Shown: positions 33,652-46,591 of the stretch, one piece after another
How the letters are laid out: every line of letters begins with the position of its first letter
Numbering within the stretch: the stretch's first letter is position 1
Assembly: GCA_963920575.1 (NCBI GenBank)
Contig: OY986970.1
Span: 26,059,869 to 26,123,868, forward strand
Source: Narthecium ossifragum
Taxonomy: Eukaryota; Streptophyta; Magnoliopsida; Dioscoreales; Nartheciaceae
DNA: 64,000 nucleotides
Reading direction: 5' to 3'
Translations under genes and position numbers: made by a program
The notes under the pieces: model-generated
Database searches by the model: none
Seen by the model: the letters and a program-made list of their open reading frames with translations, nothing else
Told to the model about the DNA's origin: nothing

Positions 33652-36600
33652 TCAATCTGTATCACAGGGACAAGAGCTATCGTGTTTGCAAAGGAACTCT
33701 AGTATACAAGGATACACCTCCTCAACTGCCTGATAAAGAGCGGCAATGGTTAGCGTGTAAGCAAGTGCCAAATTTAAACGCTGCTGATAGAATTTTGTAA
33801 ATAGTTACCAGTCGTCCTCCGACTAAATCATAGTGAGCATAATGCGGCCCTTCAGGTTTTCCAAAGACTTTGTAAGTAATCATGTGCTCAGGAATGAGTT
33901 TTACAGTTTCTGCACATACAAATCAGAAGCATATGTAAGGTAAACGATTAAGGCATAGGATTTTATCAGAAGCAAGATTTTATCAGTTCACACTGCTAAC
34001 CATAAACTGCTTCAGGTGGGCAGATCAGGTCAAGGTCTCCAGCAAGCGCTAGGACAGGTACATCACATTTATACAAATGATCTTTATAACAAAAATTCCA
34101 GGTCCTGTTACGCATTCCACCTTCTCGGAAAGCAGTCGTCAGCTGCAAAAGAAGTTTGGCAGGTATGGTACCTGCACATTGTGCAAAACTTTTAAGCATG
34201 AAAATCAAATTTCTAAAAGAAGCCATTATTCTGAACAAGTTTACAACAAAATTTAAGGAGCAAGCAAATTTACAGCATAAAAGAAAAGGATAGGAAAGCA
34301 GTTCAGGTTACTCCCAAAATAGAATATCAAAAAAACACAGACACTCACAGTAGCCTTCCGTACAGACTCCGTCAACTTATCGCGCACTGACATATGTCAG
34401 ACACACTCTTGACACGTGTCCAAAACATTTCTAGTGTGTCCTGTATCTTCATTCTTCTTTCCAGGTCGGACTTCCGATAAAAACGTGACCGACACGCATA
34501 TCAAACATGCTGCTCCTATTGTTATTTTCTATTGGGTCAGTTTTGGAACCACTATCGGGTTTGACCCTAGTAGCTTCAGTTCATGTCGTTCTTTTCTTCT
34601 CCCATCAAACTAAACCCTAACTTAATCGAGAATCTTTATAATCAGGTAGTCCTTTATTATATCTTTTGACTATCTTTGCATGAAATGTTCTTGCACATAA
34701 AGAATTCTACATTAATGTACTGTTCGGCATGTCCCAACCGTGCCATGTCCAGCATATGATGAAAATCGTTGTTTCAACTTGTCGATGTCGTGTAGTCTTC
34801 TTGTCATATTTCCATACTTCTAGTAGAAGATAGCCAATTGGTTCTTACTATTTGTTGTATCTCAAGAAGAGATTAAATAAACTCGTGCCAGTTTTTGTAG
34901 CTGCAACAGATAGGCACTGGTTAGATTTGGTAGCAATCATATCCATGATATTAAGATTATGCCTTTGCATTATGCTATTGATGTGCTGACAAGGGATGAA
35001 CAAAAAGCCTATGGTCCTAAACCAAGCCCTTCCCCAGCTCAGGCAAAAACCGAGTGGACCTGGCCCGGGTAGGTTTTTTAGAGTTTTTTGAGTAGTGAAA
35101 AGATGGTCATTTTCCCTAAAAAACAGTCAGAAAAGGTCATTTTCTAGGGCATTGTCATGTTGCCACATGATGAGCATACTAGATATGTCATCCTTAGTGC
35201 CACTGGTCAGCATCCAACAAGTATTATGCCCAAAGCACACTTCAATGCACTATAGAAACAAATGAAAATGGAATAAAGTGCTTAAGGCTCTTGATCCTCT
35301 TGTTTACCTTATGTGATATCGCAAAGAGTGATGAAGAAAGTAGAATTACTACTACTATCCCCAAGCAACATCGTACAAATGCAAAAATAAATTTGCAAAT
35401 CAATGTGGGTTACCAAGAGGTTTCAACTTGCATTGGACATAGCAAAACAACATGCAAACTAACTTTAGCTCACCATCCAAACGTAGCAACCTATAATTCG
35501 TCCATTCTTTGTAGCATTATTATTCAGCTGTATGGTGCATGTCTAAGTTTCTATGGACACGAGTAAAATTGGTCAAGAGGATAAGTCATAGATCAAAAGG
35601 TTTGGAACTTGAACTAAGTTTTAACGACATAATCTCATCTTGGGGACTAGAGGCAACATAAGTTTGCACTTACAGAAATTGTTCAAGACGAGCTTCTCAA
35701 ACAACTCAGGATGCATCATGTCGTCTGCTGAAATTTGAGAATTAAGCCATGACATAACATAAGGTGGACGAGATGCAAGAGGATAAGCAGCTGCCAAAAG
35801 TGCTCCTAATGGTACGACAGGCACATTAAGAGCCTGGGCAGGATCAGCCTGCATGACAAGTACAATGGCAGCACAATCACACACAACTATAAAAGGTAAA
35901 ATTTTACAAGCCTTTTATATAATTATATCAGACCAGAACTTCCACTTACAAGAGGCAAAAATAATTTAAGTGAAGACTTGGATGTGGTGTAATCAACAGA
36001 TGAAGCAAGAGTAACCACTGCTGCCAAGTCAGATTTCCTTCCTTCGAAACCTGGAAAATTTTAAAACAGAACTCATGGCTAAAACGAAAAGGCTAGAACT
36101 TTTGTCTACTGTACAAAAATCTACAGAGAAAGAAGAATCTTACTGCATTTTGACAACATTGCATACAACAAAATACCCCCCATCGAATGACCAATTGCAA
36201 GCAGCTTACCATCCATCGGCTTGCTTTGGAGCCTTATGTATTCCATCTACAAAGATTAAGTGAAGGTAGTCATGAAAACTATAAGCAGAGAATAGATGTC
36301 ACATAAACCGATAGGTCTTATAGAACCAGGTCAAGACAGATCTAAGTTTCACTAAATTTCCTGCATTAAAAAGAGGATATGTCACCTCACCGCAGCAGGG
36401 ACATCTTCTTCCAGGTAGTTGTCAAAGTCCCAATCATATGTATCAACCAGATCAAGTTGTTTTTGGAAGTCTACTATGGCTGCTGAGAAACGCTCTGACA
36501 AATCAAAAAACTGTGGTGAAACAGATCGCTGCCCTTCCTCAACAACATTAACAAGACGCTGACTCAGATCTCTTATCTGGCTAGCAATGGCAGATGTTTG

Positions 36601-39600
36601 CCTTGCTTCCAACAGTCCTGAAATGTTCCCCCTTATTTCATTAAATCTCTCAAATAACTGAGCATCTTCCAGAAGTTCTGAAATCCGATCAAAAAAATTA
36701 GCAGAGAGAACCCTCAGTTGACCTTCAGTAAGGTAGCCAGAGAGTCTTTCAGACAGCCGCATAAAAGTGTCTGTTAACTGAGATACTAGCTGTGATTCGT
36801 CCCAATTCACTATCTTGCTTTTGTTTTCATTCATGTTTGGGGTTTCCAAATCTGGCTTTGGATGAGTGTCAGACTCTGATTCCTGCTTCTTGGGCAAGCT
36901 GTCATGTAACATGTTCTGACCACCCTTATTTAAAGACTGATCAATTGCCTTCCAATCATTTCCTCGCATGCTCAAGCCAGCACCTCTGACTTCGACAATC
37001 CATGTATCAAATCCTCGACTGGACATGTGGCGAGCAAATGAAGCCTGCAGATGGTATGGATAATAAACTAAACGATAAAAAGAAACATTCTAAGGAAAAA
37101 GGCAATGCAAAGGAAAAAGGAAATATGAAGAAATTCTATAATACAAACAACAAATTGAAGAATGATAAGGAAAAGGCATATAGTTTACACAGACTCGTGC
37201 TAGTGATTTGTTGAATTTTGGAAGCTTTTATATACTCATAAAAGTCTTTTGATGTTGGCAAAAATTTTAGCAGTCATGGTCTCAAACTTTACAATATTGT
37301 TCTGACTTTTATATGCATGGTAGCAAACAGCCCAAATAGAGTCGGCGGGTAAGGAGGGATGAAAGCACACTTCGAGCTTAATTTGTCTTGGTCGCACACA
37401 TATGCACCTCAGATACCATGCCGGGATGCCTATTAAACCATTGCTAAAAGACTCGAATCTCATGTATCAAAACAGACAGGAAGACATGTAAATCTTCAAT
37501 ATAATTTCTAGTTATGACCAATCTTCGAGAAAGGTACACACAAATCCAAATCATATGCATGTAATGCCAAGGGAATCCTGAAACACGTAGTCATAAATTC
37601 TCTGGCCAGCATTACTCCACAGAGCAAACTAGTTGACTATATATGCAAACATAGTTTCGAGCCCTCAAGCATGCATTCACTTATGAGGCCAAAACCTAAG
37701 ATCACAAGGTAGAAAGCCTCAGCCATCAGAATAGTGTTTCTGGTGAACAATTTGATCTATTTTGGCAGAAAGGAAAGGGATGAAAATCATTCCTCTAGAA
37801 GGTACGCCACCACTTACAGTGGATCAGATGAATTATTAGGGTGTAAACTCAAGGGAAAATGACCAGACCTGCTTTCACTACCTTTGGCTTATTATGGGAG
37901 TACATTCATTGTTGACTGTACTGAAATTTTTAGGGTGAAAGCTTAAGTAAAAAATGACCAGACTTGCTTTCACTACCTTTGGCTTCTTATGGGAGTACAG
38001 CCATTGTTAACTGTACTAAACCCTGTGAAACCTGTGAACATAAACAGAGACATCTGATTCCTAAGAGAAAAAGGAAAAGGAGAAAAAAGGGAAACAATGG
38101 ATCACAAACCCAAACCAAGCAAACGCTTTAATGAAATGGGAATGAATTGATTTCACAATTAAGACCTGGCCTAAACAAACCCCGACGTAATGGGACATTA
38201 ATAATTGTGGTCATTAAAACCTACATAAAGCTAATTATGCTCAAACAGAATAATGAGTTATGATGCAAGATAGTTTAAGAAGAAACTCACCCTCCATGAT
38301 TGAGCTTTTGCTCTTCAACATCACGAAACAAAATATCAGATCAATTCTCTTTTGTCTCGACACTACGAGAGTTTCTGTGATGAAAAAGCATTCTTGATAG
38401 TCTAATGGCTTGAAGTTTCATTGAAAATCAAAACGTGCAGCCAAAGTGACTCGATTCCGACAAAAAGGTGGAAACGCATCCAAAACCAGGCCGAAATGGA
38501 TATAGGCTAGGTATGGGCCTGATCGCCTTTTTTGCATCGTTCTGGGGCGTTTTGGATTTCTTTCATTTTGTTTTGCCCCAAACGGACCAAAATGGTTTCA
38601 AACAAATTGCAACCAGACTGGTTCAGTCACTAAAATCCTAGTGGATTGGATCATGTTGATTTTTTTATATCAAGTCAACTCAAACCATATATCTGACCTT
38701 AACTTAAAACAAATTCCACACTTCATTCCTCTCCATTTTCCATTGAAATACCTAATCCTAATTGTATCTTGCGTCCTAATTGAACCGACCCCTAAATCAG
38801 AAATCCATGGACAAACAGTGAGCACTGAGTTGTGATTGATAGCTACACGACGAGATATGCTAATTCCTTTTTCCAGAATTCTAAAATTCTCTTCCCCCTC
38901 ATTTTCGCCCTTTATCTTCTTTTTCCAACGACATGCTGGTGGCTGCTCTGGCAACTACCATCATCAACAAAGGTACTTGCCACTGTTGCTACGGACATTG
39001 TTGATAGGAGAACAACAAATCAAGCATGATTTACGGTTTTGAAAGCCAATCACAGTGCAAAGCTAGGCACAACTTTATTGCTGAACCAAAAAGTAGATGT
39101 CCCACTAAAACAAGACTCAAAACCACTCACATTCGACCAAAAATATTTTAGGTCATCTATAGACTCAAGAAACATAGTTGTTCCAAATATATTTCTAGTT
39201 CATTATAGAGTTCTATTAGTTGTTTTGATTTTCATTAGCTCCTAAGTAATACTCATTTCCAATATTGCACCTTTATCACAAAAAAAAAATTAAAACCACC
39301 AAAACCAAACTCAAAACTACCAAACCGCTTGGTCTTAACTGGTATCAAACTGAGACTTCGACAAATGGTCAAGTCACATCAACCAGAATAAGTAAAATAA
39401 TAATCACATATGCTCTTTGGTGTTATGTTGAGGTCATGCTTTTGAATCACTCTCATTCACATTTCTAGAAGGAGGCATCTCGAGCGACTTAATTTTTGGC
39501 ACCAGTATTCCTTGTTCTTTAGTGTTTTGACACTCATAATGACCATGCATCACCAAACCGAAAGCAGTTTCCTCTACTCGTAGCCACAATACGTCATTCA

Positions 39601-40585
39601 GTTAAAAGAATTTCATGAGACAGCCGTGGATCATACACATTTGGCCTATCAGTTTCCAGTCAGAGCTATTCACCCCCACCATCCCTTTCCTCCATTGAAA
39701 TATTGCAATGCTCGCGCATCATCCACACTTTATGATTGTTCACAGATCTAATGTAGTCGGAATCACAATGTCATAGTGATTTATACGCATAGAATAAAAC
39801 AAAGATGCCCAACAAGAATGCTCATGAAGTAAATAAAGAAAACAGTGCATTCACCCTATCACAAACATCAAACCAAACACGAAGGTCATAGTAATTATCA
39901 AAAAAAACCTGTGATCTCACCCTAGGAGAGAGATCAAACCCAATAGCATTGGTTCCCACACCAGACAACAGCATCAAAGGATGATTCCTCGTCGGAGCCT
40001 GGACAAATCCATCGAGAAGACGCAGAGTAAGTAAAATCATAAGCAATTTGCCACAAGAAAACAAAGAAGCGATTCAAAAGCGCACAGTATCTACAATTAC
40101 ACCTCGGGGGCGGGCAAGTAGCGCCAGAGAGCGATCCGCCATTCGGTGCCGGGGACAAACACGTAGTGCAACTCGTCCGCCGTGCAGATCGGAGGCTTCT
40201 CATCCGCCTTCACCGCCGTGTCGGCAAACCGCGCGACGGAGATCGATCTCTGCTCGGGAGTAGCTCGCATTACAGTACGGCAATCCACCGCTCGCGAACC
40301 CCCCATGCCTCCTCCCCTCTTCCCATCCCAGCCGCGCCACGGAGCCACGTAATAGGCGGTGGCCGCGGCCTGCAGCACCGTGCGCACGTCGGCGTAGTGG
40401 AACAGAACCATCTTCTTCCCGGGGCGTCTCTGGTTCTTTTCTCTTATTAGTTCCAAGATTGGTCGGTCGCCGGTTGAGAAACAGAATTTGGTGTCTGGAA
40501 ACTTGGCGACGCAGGCAGACACGTCATCGCCGGGGGGCACAAATCTTATGCTGCACTTTGGGCCATATGCTGCACTTTGGGCCAT
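33652..40585 (-). CDS. Alpha/beta hydrolase, UCP031088-like
   Basis: A predicted serine hydrolase of unknown substrate, conserved in plants. Nine exons: 40103-40585, 39921-39998, 36391-37044, 36144-36246, 35950-36050, 35674-35848, 34001-34171, 33809-33909 and 33652-33729. All introns are GT-AG and phases close, giving 647 residues. The catalytic triad is visible: nucleophile elbow GHSMGG (Ser426), Asp579 in AGDLDLICPP and His614 in YAHYDLVGGR. Exon 3 codes a long helical, Glu/Gln-rich insertion (about residues 215-400) between the first hydrolase strands and the elbow. Start at the Met before AQSAAYGP; the frame is open about 18 codons further upstream without another ATG. The N-terminus is not clearly a transit peptide. 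Intron 2 is 2.9 kb. Confidence 0.88.
37840..38022. repeat. Tandem duplication of about 90 bp in hydrolase intron 2
   Basis: Two adjacent units share AAAATGACCAGACYTGCTTT and CACTACCTTTGGCTT followed by TTATGGGAGTACA (starting about 37840 and 37934). The origin is unknown. Confidence 0.7.
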
Positions 40586-40732
40586 ATTTATGGCAGCAGG
40601 CGACAAGGGCGTGCTGTAGAAGGTTTCGTCTGTAATCAAGATGATTGTGACCTAAATTGTTAGAGGGAAAATTGGATTTTGGTATGCTGTACTTTTGGGG
40701 CTCTTTGTCTATAGGTCCAAAGACTCCAAACT

Positions 40733-40922
40733 AGTGTTTGGTTGAACAGATACATTAGCCGATGCATTATCAATTGATGTAAAAAAAGTCATTAATGTTG
40801 TATAATGTGAAACCACCAAAATTACCATTTTACATTATGCATCATCAGTTGATACTTGCATTTGGTTGATTGGTGCAACATCAATTGATGCAAAATGCAT
40901 CCATTGATGCAAGCAACCAAAC
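40733..40922. mobile_element. Possible MITE upstream of the hydrolase gene
   Basis: Inverted ends GTTTGGTTG / CAACCAAAC with internal inverted words GATGCATT and ATCAATTGATG. No clear target-site duplication was found, so this is tentative. Confidence 0.35.
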
Positions 40923-41054
40923 AGCCGTGAACCGCAGTCCAGTACCTCCATCTATTGGAAACACCCTCAAATACCTTACAGTTTGCAAACCGCGCGTCTT
41001 AATACCAAAACCTAGACGTCATATGTGACATTTGACGGAAACCACTAAAGTTTG

Positions 41055-41136
41055 GGGTTTTTGCACTTTGATACATTGTAGTTTCAAGGAATGGCAATCT
41101 ACTATCCTCTACTTTAAAAAATGTAATTTAGTAACC
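41055..41136. mobile_element. TIR of a MULE-like element running into a gap
   Basis: The sequence starting GGGGTTTTTGCACTTTGATAC closely matches the terminal repeat of the GDPD-carrying element at 46590-48056, including the following words about CTACTATCC. The rest disappears into the N gap, so neither the far end nor the content is known. Confidence 0.5.
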
Positions 41137-41336
41137 NNNNNNNNNNNNNNNNNNNNNNNNNNNNNNNNNNNNNNNNNNNNNNNNNNNNNNNNNNNNNNNN
41201 NNNNNNNNNNNNNNNNNNNNNNNNNNNNNNNNNNNNNNNNNNNNNNNNNNNNNNNNNNNNNNNNNNNNNNNNNNNNNNNNNNNNNNNNNNNNNNNNNNNN
41301 NNNNNNNNNNNNNNNNNNNNNNNNNNNNNNNNNNNN
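41137..41336. other. Assembly gap (200 N)
   Basis: 200 consecutive N. Confidence 0.99.
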
Positions 41337-41387
41337 AATTAAATTAAAGTTTTGTAGGGCATCTAATGTCAAGGAAGGGCTTCAGCC

Positions 41388-41530
41388 CGGCCCGCTCCAA
41401 CTCTAGCCTAATCAAGATTGGGCTGGGTAGTGATACAGGGTTACCCAGCCCGATTCCAGCCCGCTCCAACTCTAGCCTAATGAAGATTGGGTTGGGTTAT
41501 GATACAGGAATACCCAACCGGAGTCCAGCC
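41388..41530. repeat. Two tandem units of about 73 bp
   Basis: Two adjacent copies begin CCCGCTCCAACTCTAGCC and continue AAGATTGGGYTGGGT and TGATACAGG. They start at about 41390 and 41460. Non-coding. Confidence 0.75.
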
Positions 41531-43959
41531 CAAGCCCAATCTATACACCTGATCCCGGCCTGACCCGACAAATGTTTTTTCTCGGCTCGCTTTCTAATCT
41601 GGTCTCTAATCTAGCCACACTCTTTGCCCTTGTTTGGGTTAAGGGGGTTACCCCACTTTATCCTTATTTTTCATCAAAAATCAAAACAATGATCACGGGG
41701 TTACTACTATTTCACCTACCACATTCCTCTCTATTTTTTCTTACCCTCATTTTTTCTAACCCTATATTTCCCTTGACCTCCTTAACCCTAACCCCAAACC
41801 AAACGGGAAAATCCTCAAAGTTTGGTTTTTGATCCTCCATGACCTCTCTTATACAGTCTAGGCCAAATCAATCAAAACCCAATTCAAGCTCATTGATAAG
41901 AAAATTTCTAATTCGGCCACTCAACTTTGATTTTGTCTCTTGTAACACCCAAATCTGGGTACCCTCGTTAGACACAAGATTGTGTTTTCATATTGGCTAT
42001 TGATGATTGCTTGTTCTGATGTCATCATCCAGCAGGAATCTCCTAGCCCCTAAATATAGTCCCTAGAGATCCTTTGCCAAAATGGCTGACGAGGGAGCAA
42101 CAGCCATTTGATCTCATCCCCTTAACTTCGTTACCTAAGACTCTAGGGGCCGCTGAAATATTTTCCAGAGATGGGTCCAGATCATTCTGGCATGTGATAC
42201 CAAGCGAAGAGTCAAGAGCAGGAATTCCTGCCTAATTTTGGTAAGGAGTGGGGTTCCTGGTTGTGGAGAAGATCAGGGGGAGATCCATTGCCCAAATACC
42301 TAATTCCCATGTTCGTTACCGTAGGGTCAGATTTGACTTAGGAAAATATTCAGCTAAGATTTGTACCCGCTTGCTAGTTTGGTTGGCGAGATCTTGTAAA
42401 AAGATAGTTTCTTGCATCTTTCTGAGTCATAACTATCAAGTGATTTGTCCCGGGTTAGGCACGAGGATCTGTTTCACATCCGATAAAATTGGAACGATAC
42501 ATAGAAGATCAGCACCCCTAGGCTGAGCACCTTTCCTCTCCAACTAGTTGTTATGAGAAAAGCAATTCCTTGTTGAATTGGCCAAGCTTGGAAAAATTCC
42601 AAGTCACAGGCCCCTAAAAACAAAGTATAAAATGACTTGGGGGTTGTAATTTAGGCCTCGCGCAAACAGTCAAACTACTACCAGCAGCACAAGAAGACAT
42701 GATAGTCTCTGCACACCATAAATATGCACAGTTTGCATTGCTGTAAGAAACAGACAAGTCTGCCCAGAGGCTGCCTTTAAAGAATCCAAGGACTGAAGGA
42801 CATCTCTTATCTGAGCTCTTGATGCCTACCAGCCATTTTACACAGCAGAGAGATCCGTGCAGATGTTCTCCGTTTCTTATCTCCTCACATGTGAACATGC
42901 ATGCCCTTTTATGTACCCCCAGGACATCCATTTTCTAATGGTGGCCCTGATGTTATGTAGCAAATGGGTCCTTTAAGATGACTAATAGTACCGATTTGGA
43001 CCATGGCCGTCCACAAAACCGAAGTCCTGGTACCTTGTTTTAAAGGATCACTGGGGTCCAGAACTTGGTGCCAAAATCTGGCAAGGTACTACTTAATATG
43101 TGAAAGTCCAAAAGAAATCAATCACGGCATGATATAAGGGACTAAAGCGTTAAGATTATTATGGCTGGCAGACTTCCAACCACCAAGCTAGGAATACAGT
43201 CTATGCTGCTGGTTAGCAGTAGCAGCTACAAGTGATCAGTATTCTTTAATTAATCAACACAAAAAAAAAAGAGCCAGACCATCCATGGCTACAACTAAAC
43301 TCTGGATGTCTTATACTAAGCCAGCATGAAATCTGCTCGCTGCCTAGTCATATGCAAAATAAGTTATGGCAACATCAAACTGTAAAGGGAAAACAAAAGG
43401 ATAACAGCTCTATTCGTGAGCTTCCTAATATGTATGACACAACACAGAAAGAGAAAATTAAAATCGCCGATTTGACACACAGATTCGAACAACCAACAAA
43501 CTAGAAGGGTTAGAGTTCTCCATATCAACAAGACTGGCATCATCAGTATCATTCTGTTTTCACTTCTTTTCTTTTTATTCCCCTTTAGAAGAGAATTATG
43601 CTCGCACGATTAGTTTGCACTGTCATTACATTCTACAGATACATATGCTTGAACAAGGTTTATGTTCAAAAGGAGACACAGGACATTAAATAATAGCATA
43701 ATAGTAGAAACAAAGACAGGCACTGCAGAATTTCCTTTCTATTTGGCTAAATTGCAATAAAAAAGCTCAGCAATTCTTTTACCAAATGAAGCTTGTAGGA
43801 TTTTCTGCGCTGTCATTGATTTGGTTGGATAGTGCTCTAGGTTGAACACACAAGCAGAAATGGCATTTGGAACTCATTTTGGTTCTCAATACTTAGATTA
43901 AAAGGAAACACCCAGCTACATGAATACATAGTTTCAATCTTGCATGCTCAAGAGTATCT
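41531..43959. other. Intergenic, 3' side of the LRR kinase, no gene seen
   Basis: A possible MITE lies at about 41627-41807 (CCCTTGTTTGGGTTAAGG versus inverted CCTTAACCCTAACCCCAAACCAAACGGG), without a clear duplication. Short open frames at about 42250-42530 and 42610-42930 have no recognisable product. Confidence 0.35.
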
Positions 43960-46416
43960 CTATCTGCCCGTTTTTAACCTGTCCAAAGCATCCAAGACAT
44001 GCCTCGTAGAGGGCCTCCTTTCAGGAATAGTGTGAACACATGCCAGAGCTACCTTAAGCACAGCGATTATCTCGTCTTCCTTCTGTTGCTCCCGAGCAAG
44101 ATAAGCATCCATGACATCTGAGAGAGGTTTCTTCTCTTCTATACAGAACTGAACCCACTGAACTAAGTCCATCTTTGAAGTACCTAACAGAACAAGTGGG
44201 GACCTTCCAGAAATTAGTTCCAGTAGAATCACACCGTACGAGTAAACATCCCATTTCTGAGATGGTTTCAAGGTCCTCAAAGCCTCAGGAGCTTGATAAC
44301 ATGAGCTACGACTAACGTCTGGACTTGCTGAGGTATCAGACTGCTGATTCTGAGGCTTTTCGTTGACCATCCGATTTGATTGCAACATTGGAGATCCTCC
44401 TGCTATGGTTACTAAGCGCCCAAGTCCGAAGTCAGATATATATGGCTCCATGTTTGGTCCAAGAAGTATATTGTCAGGTTTGAGATCTCCATGAACATAC
44501 TTCTTTGGGCTGAACTCATGCAAGAAAGCTAATCCCTTGGCTATTCCTTTCATGATCTGGAGTCGCCTATCCCATGATAGAGGTGAAAAAGCCAGTGTAC
44601 CTGCTTTACCTAAACAAGAACCCATATTTAATCACTACAAGTTGGAAAGACGAAGAGATTTACGATTTTGAGAAGCGCATTTCACTAACTTCAGCAATTG
44701 AGAGAAACTTTCAGACAGCTACATATTCATAAGCAACTTCATCTTTGAATTGCCAATTACTATGATGCTGCTAACCTAATTCAGCATCAAATTGCAACAT
44801 GTATTGAAACTATTGTAAAAAACAAGTCATTTGATTGTAGACGTCAATGGGTTAATCAATAAAGTGACCAATAATAATTTCCCAAGCAATATTGTAGTAG
44901 ATTCAAGTTGAGAGTAGATACCATGAACTGCAGCAGAAAGGTTGCCATTTGGTATGTAATCATATATAAGAAGCTTCTCATCAATCGACCAGTAGTATGC
45001 TCTCAATGTAACAATATTAGGATGCCTGACCTTTCCAATAGCTTCCACCTCTGTTTGGAACTCCTTGAACCTTTGCGACCCTCCTTCACCCAGCCTCCTC
45101 ACTGCCAAGGTGAGCCCGTCTTCGAACACAACCTTGTACACAATCCCAATCCCACTCTTCCCAAGAACAAATGCAGAGGCCTTCAGAAGTTCATCCAAAT
45201 CGAAACCCAAATGGACGTCCAATGGCACTAGATCAAGCTGATCCACATTTTCCGACAATGTTTCCGACTCATCTTTTCTAAAGCACAAGCACTTCTTCTG
45301 GCCATCCGAACCCTTATTCGAACTCCCATTGCCCTCCTTGATCTTTGAAGAAGTGACCTTCCGATAACAATAGAAGAAGACCAATAGTATCAGTAAGATT
45401 CCAATGACATCGCTCACCACAATGGCTATCACTACATTGGTGCTCAGGCCTCTGCTGTTGCTACTCCTGTTTGAACTATTAGCATTTTCAGCTATACCTG
45501 GTGGTGGTAAATTGTCAGGAAGGAATGGAAATGAAGAAACCCCATTAGATGGAGCATCAGAAGAACACGGGTTCTTCAATGGTGGTCCACAAAGGCCTGG
45601 ATTTCCTATAAAAGCAGTCGGTCCTCTGTTCACCAGAGCACCACTCTGGGGTATCGCCCCGCTGAGGTTATTGTAAGTGAGATCAATGTATACCTTCTCA
45701 GGGAGGTCGCCGAGGCTCGGGGGTATCCGACCGGAGAAGAGATTGTGGGATAGGTCTGCAGTTCCTTGAAGACTAGAGAGATTACCAATGTCGCCGGGGA
45801 TCGAACCATTCAGCCTATTGTAAGAAAGGTCGAGCTTTTCCAGAGCAACAAGACTGGTCCCGAAACCAACCGGCAGAGGATTGGTGAAGCTGTTGTTGCT
45901 AAAATCAAGGGACCTCAACCTCCTGCACTGAATCAAGGATGTGGGTATCCGACCATCGAAGGAATTCTGCGAAAGGTCCAAGATTTGGATATACGAGAGG
46001 TTGCCGATCTCGGGAGGGAGAGACCCAGATAAGAAATTCCCGTAGAGCACAAGGCTTTGCATCCGCCGGGCAGCGAAGAGTCCCGGTGGAAGACTGCCGA
46101 AGAGCCTGTTGTTCCTTAGATTGAGGTGTCGAAGGGAGGAGAGGGTTCCAAGAGCAGGGTGGAGGGAACCCAGAAGCCTGCTCATGGGAATGCCTATGGA
46201 GACCACCTTGCCTTGCTTACAGGTGACCCCATTCCAAGAGCATGGGTCCTGAGAGGAGGAGTTCCAGTTGGCCAGGGCGCCTTCTGGGTCCTCTCTCATA
46301 GAACCCTTCAAGGATAGAAGAGCAATACCTTCATCATTCAAGCCATTCACAAGTAAAACGAAGGGACTGCACAGCAGCAACAGCAGCACCCAAAACATGG
46401 TTGCCGAGAAACCCAT
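43960..46416 (-). CDS. ZAR1-like: LRR receptor-like kinase, ZAR1 type
   Basis: A plasma-membrane receptor kinase resembling Arabidopsis ZAR1 (At2g01210) and its close relatives. Two exons, 44922-46416 and 43960-44609, give 714 residues, the usual length. Order: signal peptide (about 1-30), LRR N-terminal cap with CSWNGVTC, about six leucine-rich repeats with the typical [10 protein letters not shown] line, a proline/serine-rich neck, one membrane helix (about [18 protein letters not shown]), then the kinase. In the kinase the usual VAIK lysine is replaced (AVRRLG), the catalytic loop is HGDLKPDN and the Mg loop is SDFGLG. The Arg for Lys change and HGD for HRD are shared by this subfamily as I know it, so they are not local damage. 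Start is the ATG at 46416; a TTG-initiated extension was rejected. Confidence 0.9.
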
Positions 46417-46591
46417 GACTGCTACTGAAAGACTCAAGAGCTATAATGCTTAGAAAAAGGAGAGGAGATGAACAAAAAGTCTAGAAAGTCGCATACAGAG
46501 AAAAGAAAAGGATGGGCGGAGAAGAAGAATCCCACTTTATGTGCTAAAGCATTAAGCTCAGAGCTGACACTCTCTTTTTAGACACGTATAA

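Noticed and set aside
41941..42802. Possible LTR starting TGTAACACCC with TCTCT flanks
   Set aside because: The proposed right end lacks the inverted terminus (GTTACA), and no TATA box or primer site supports it.
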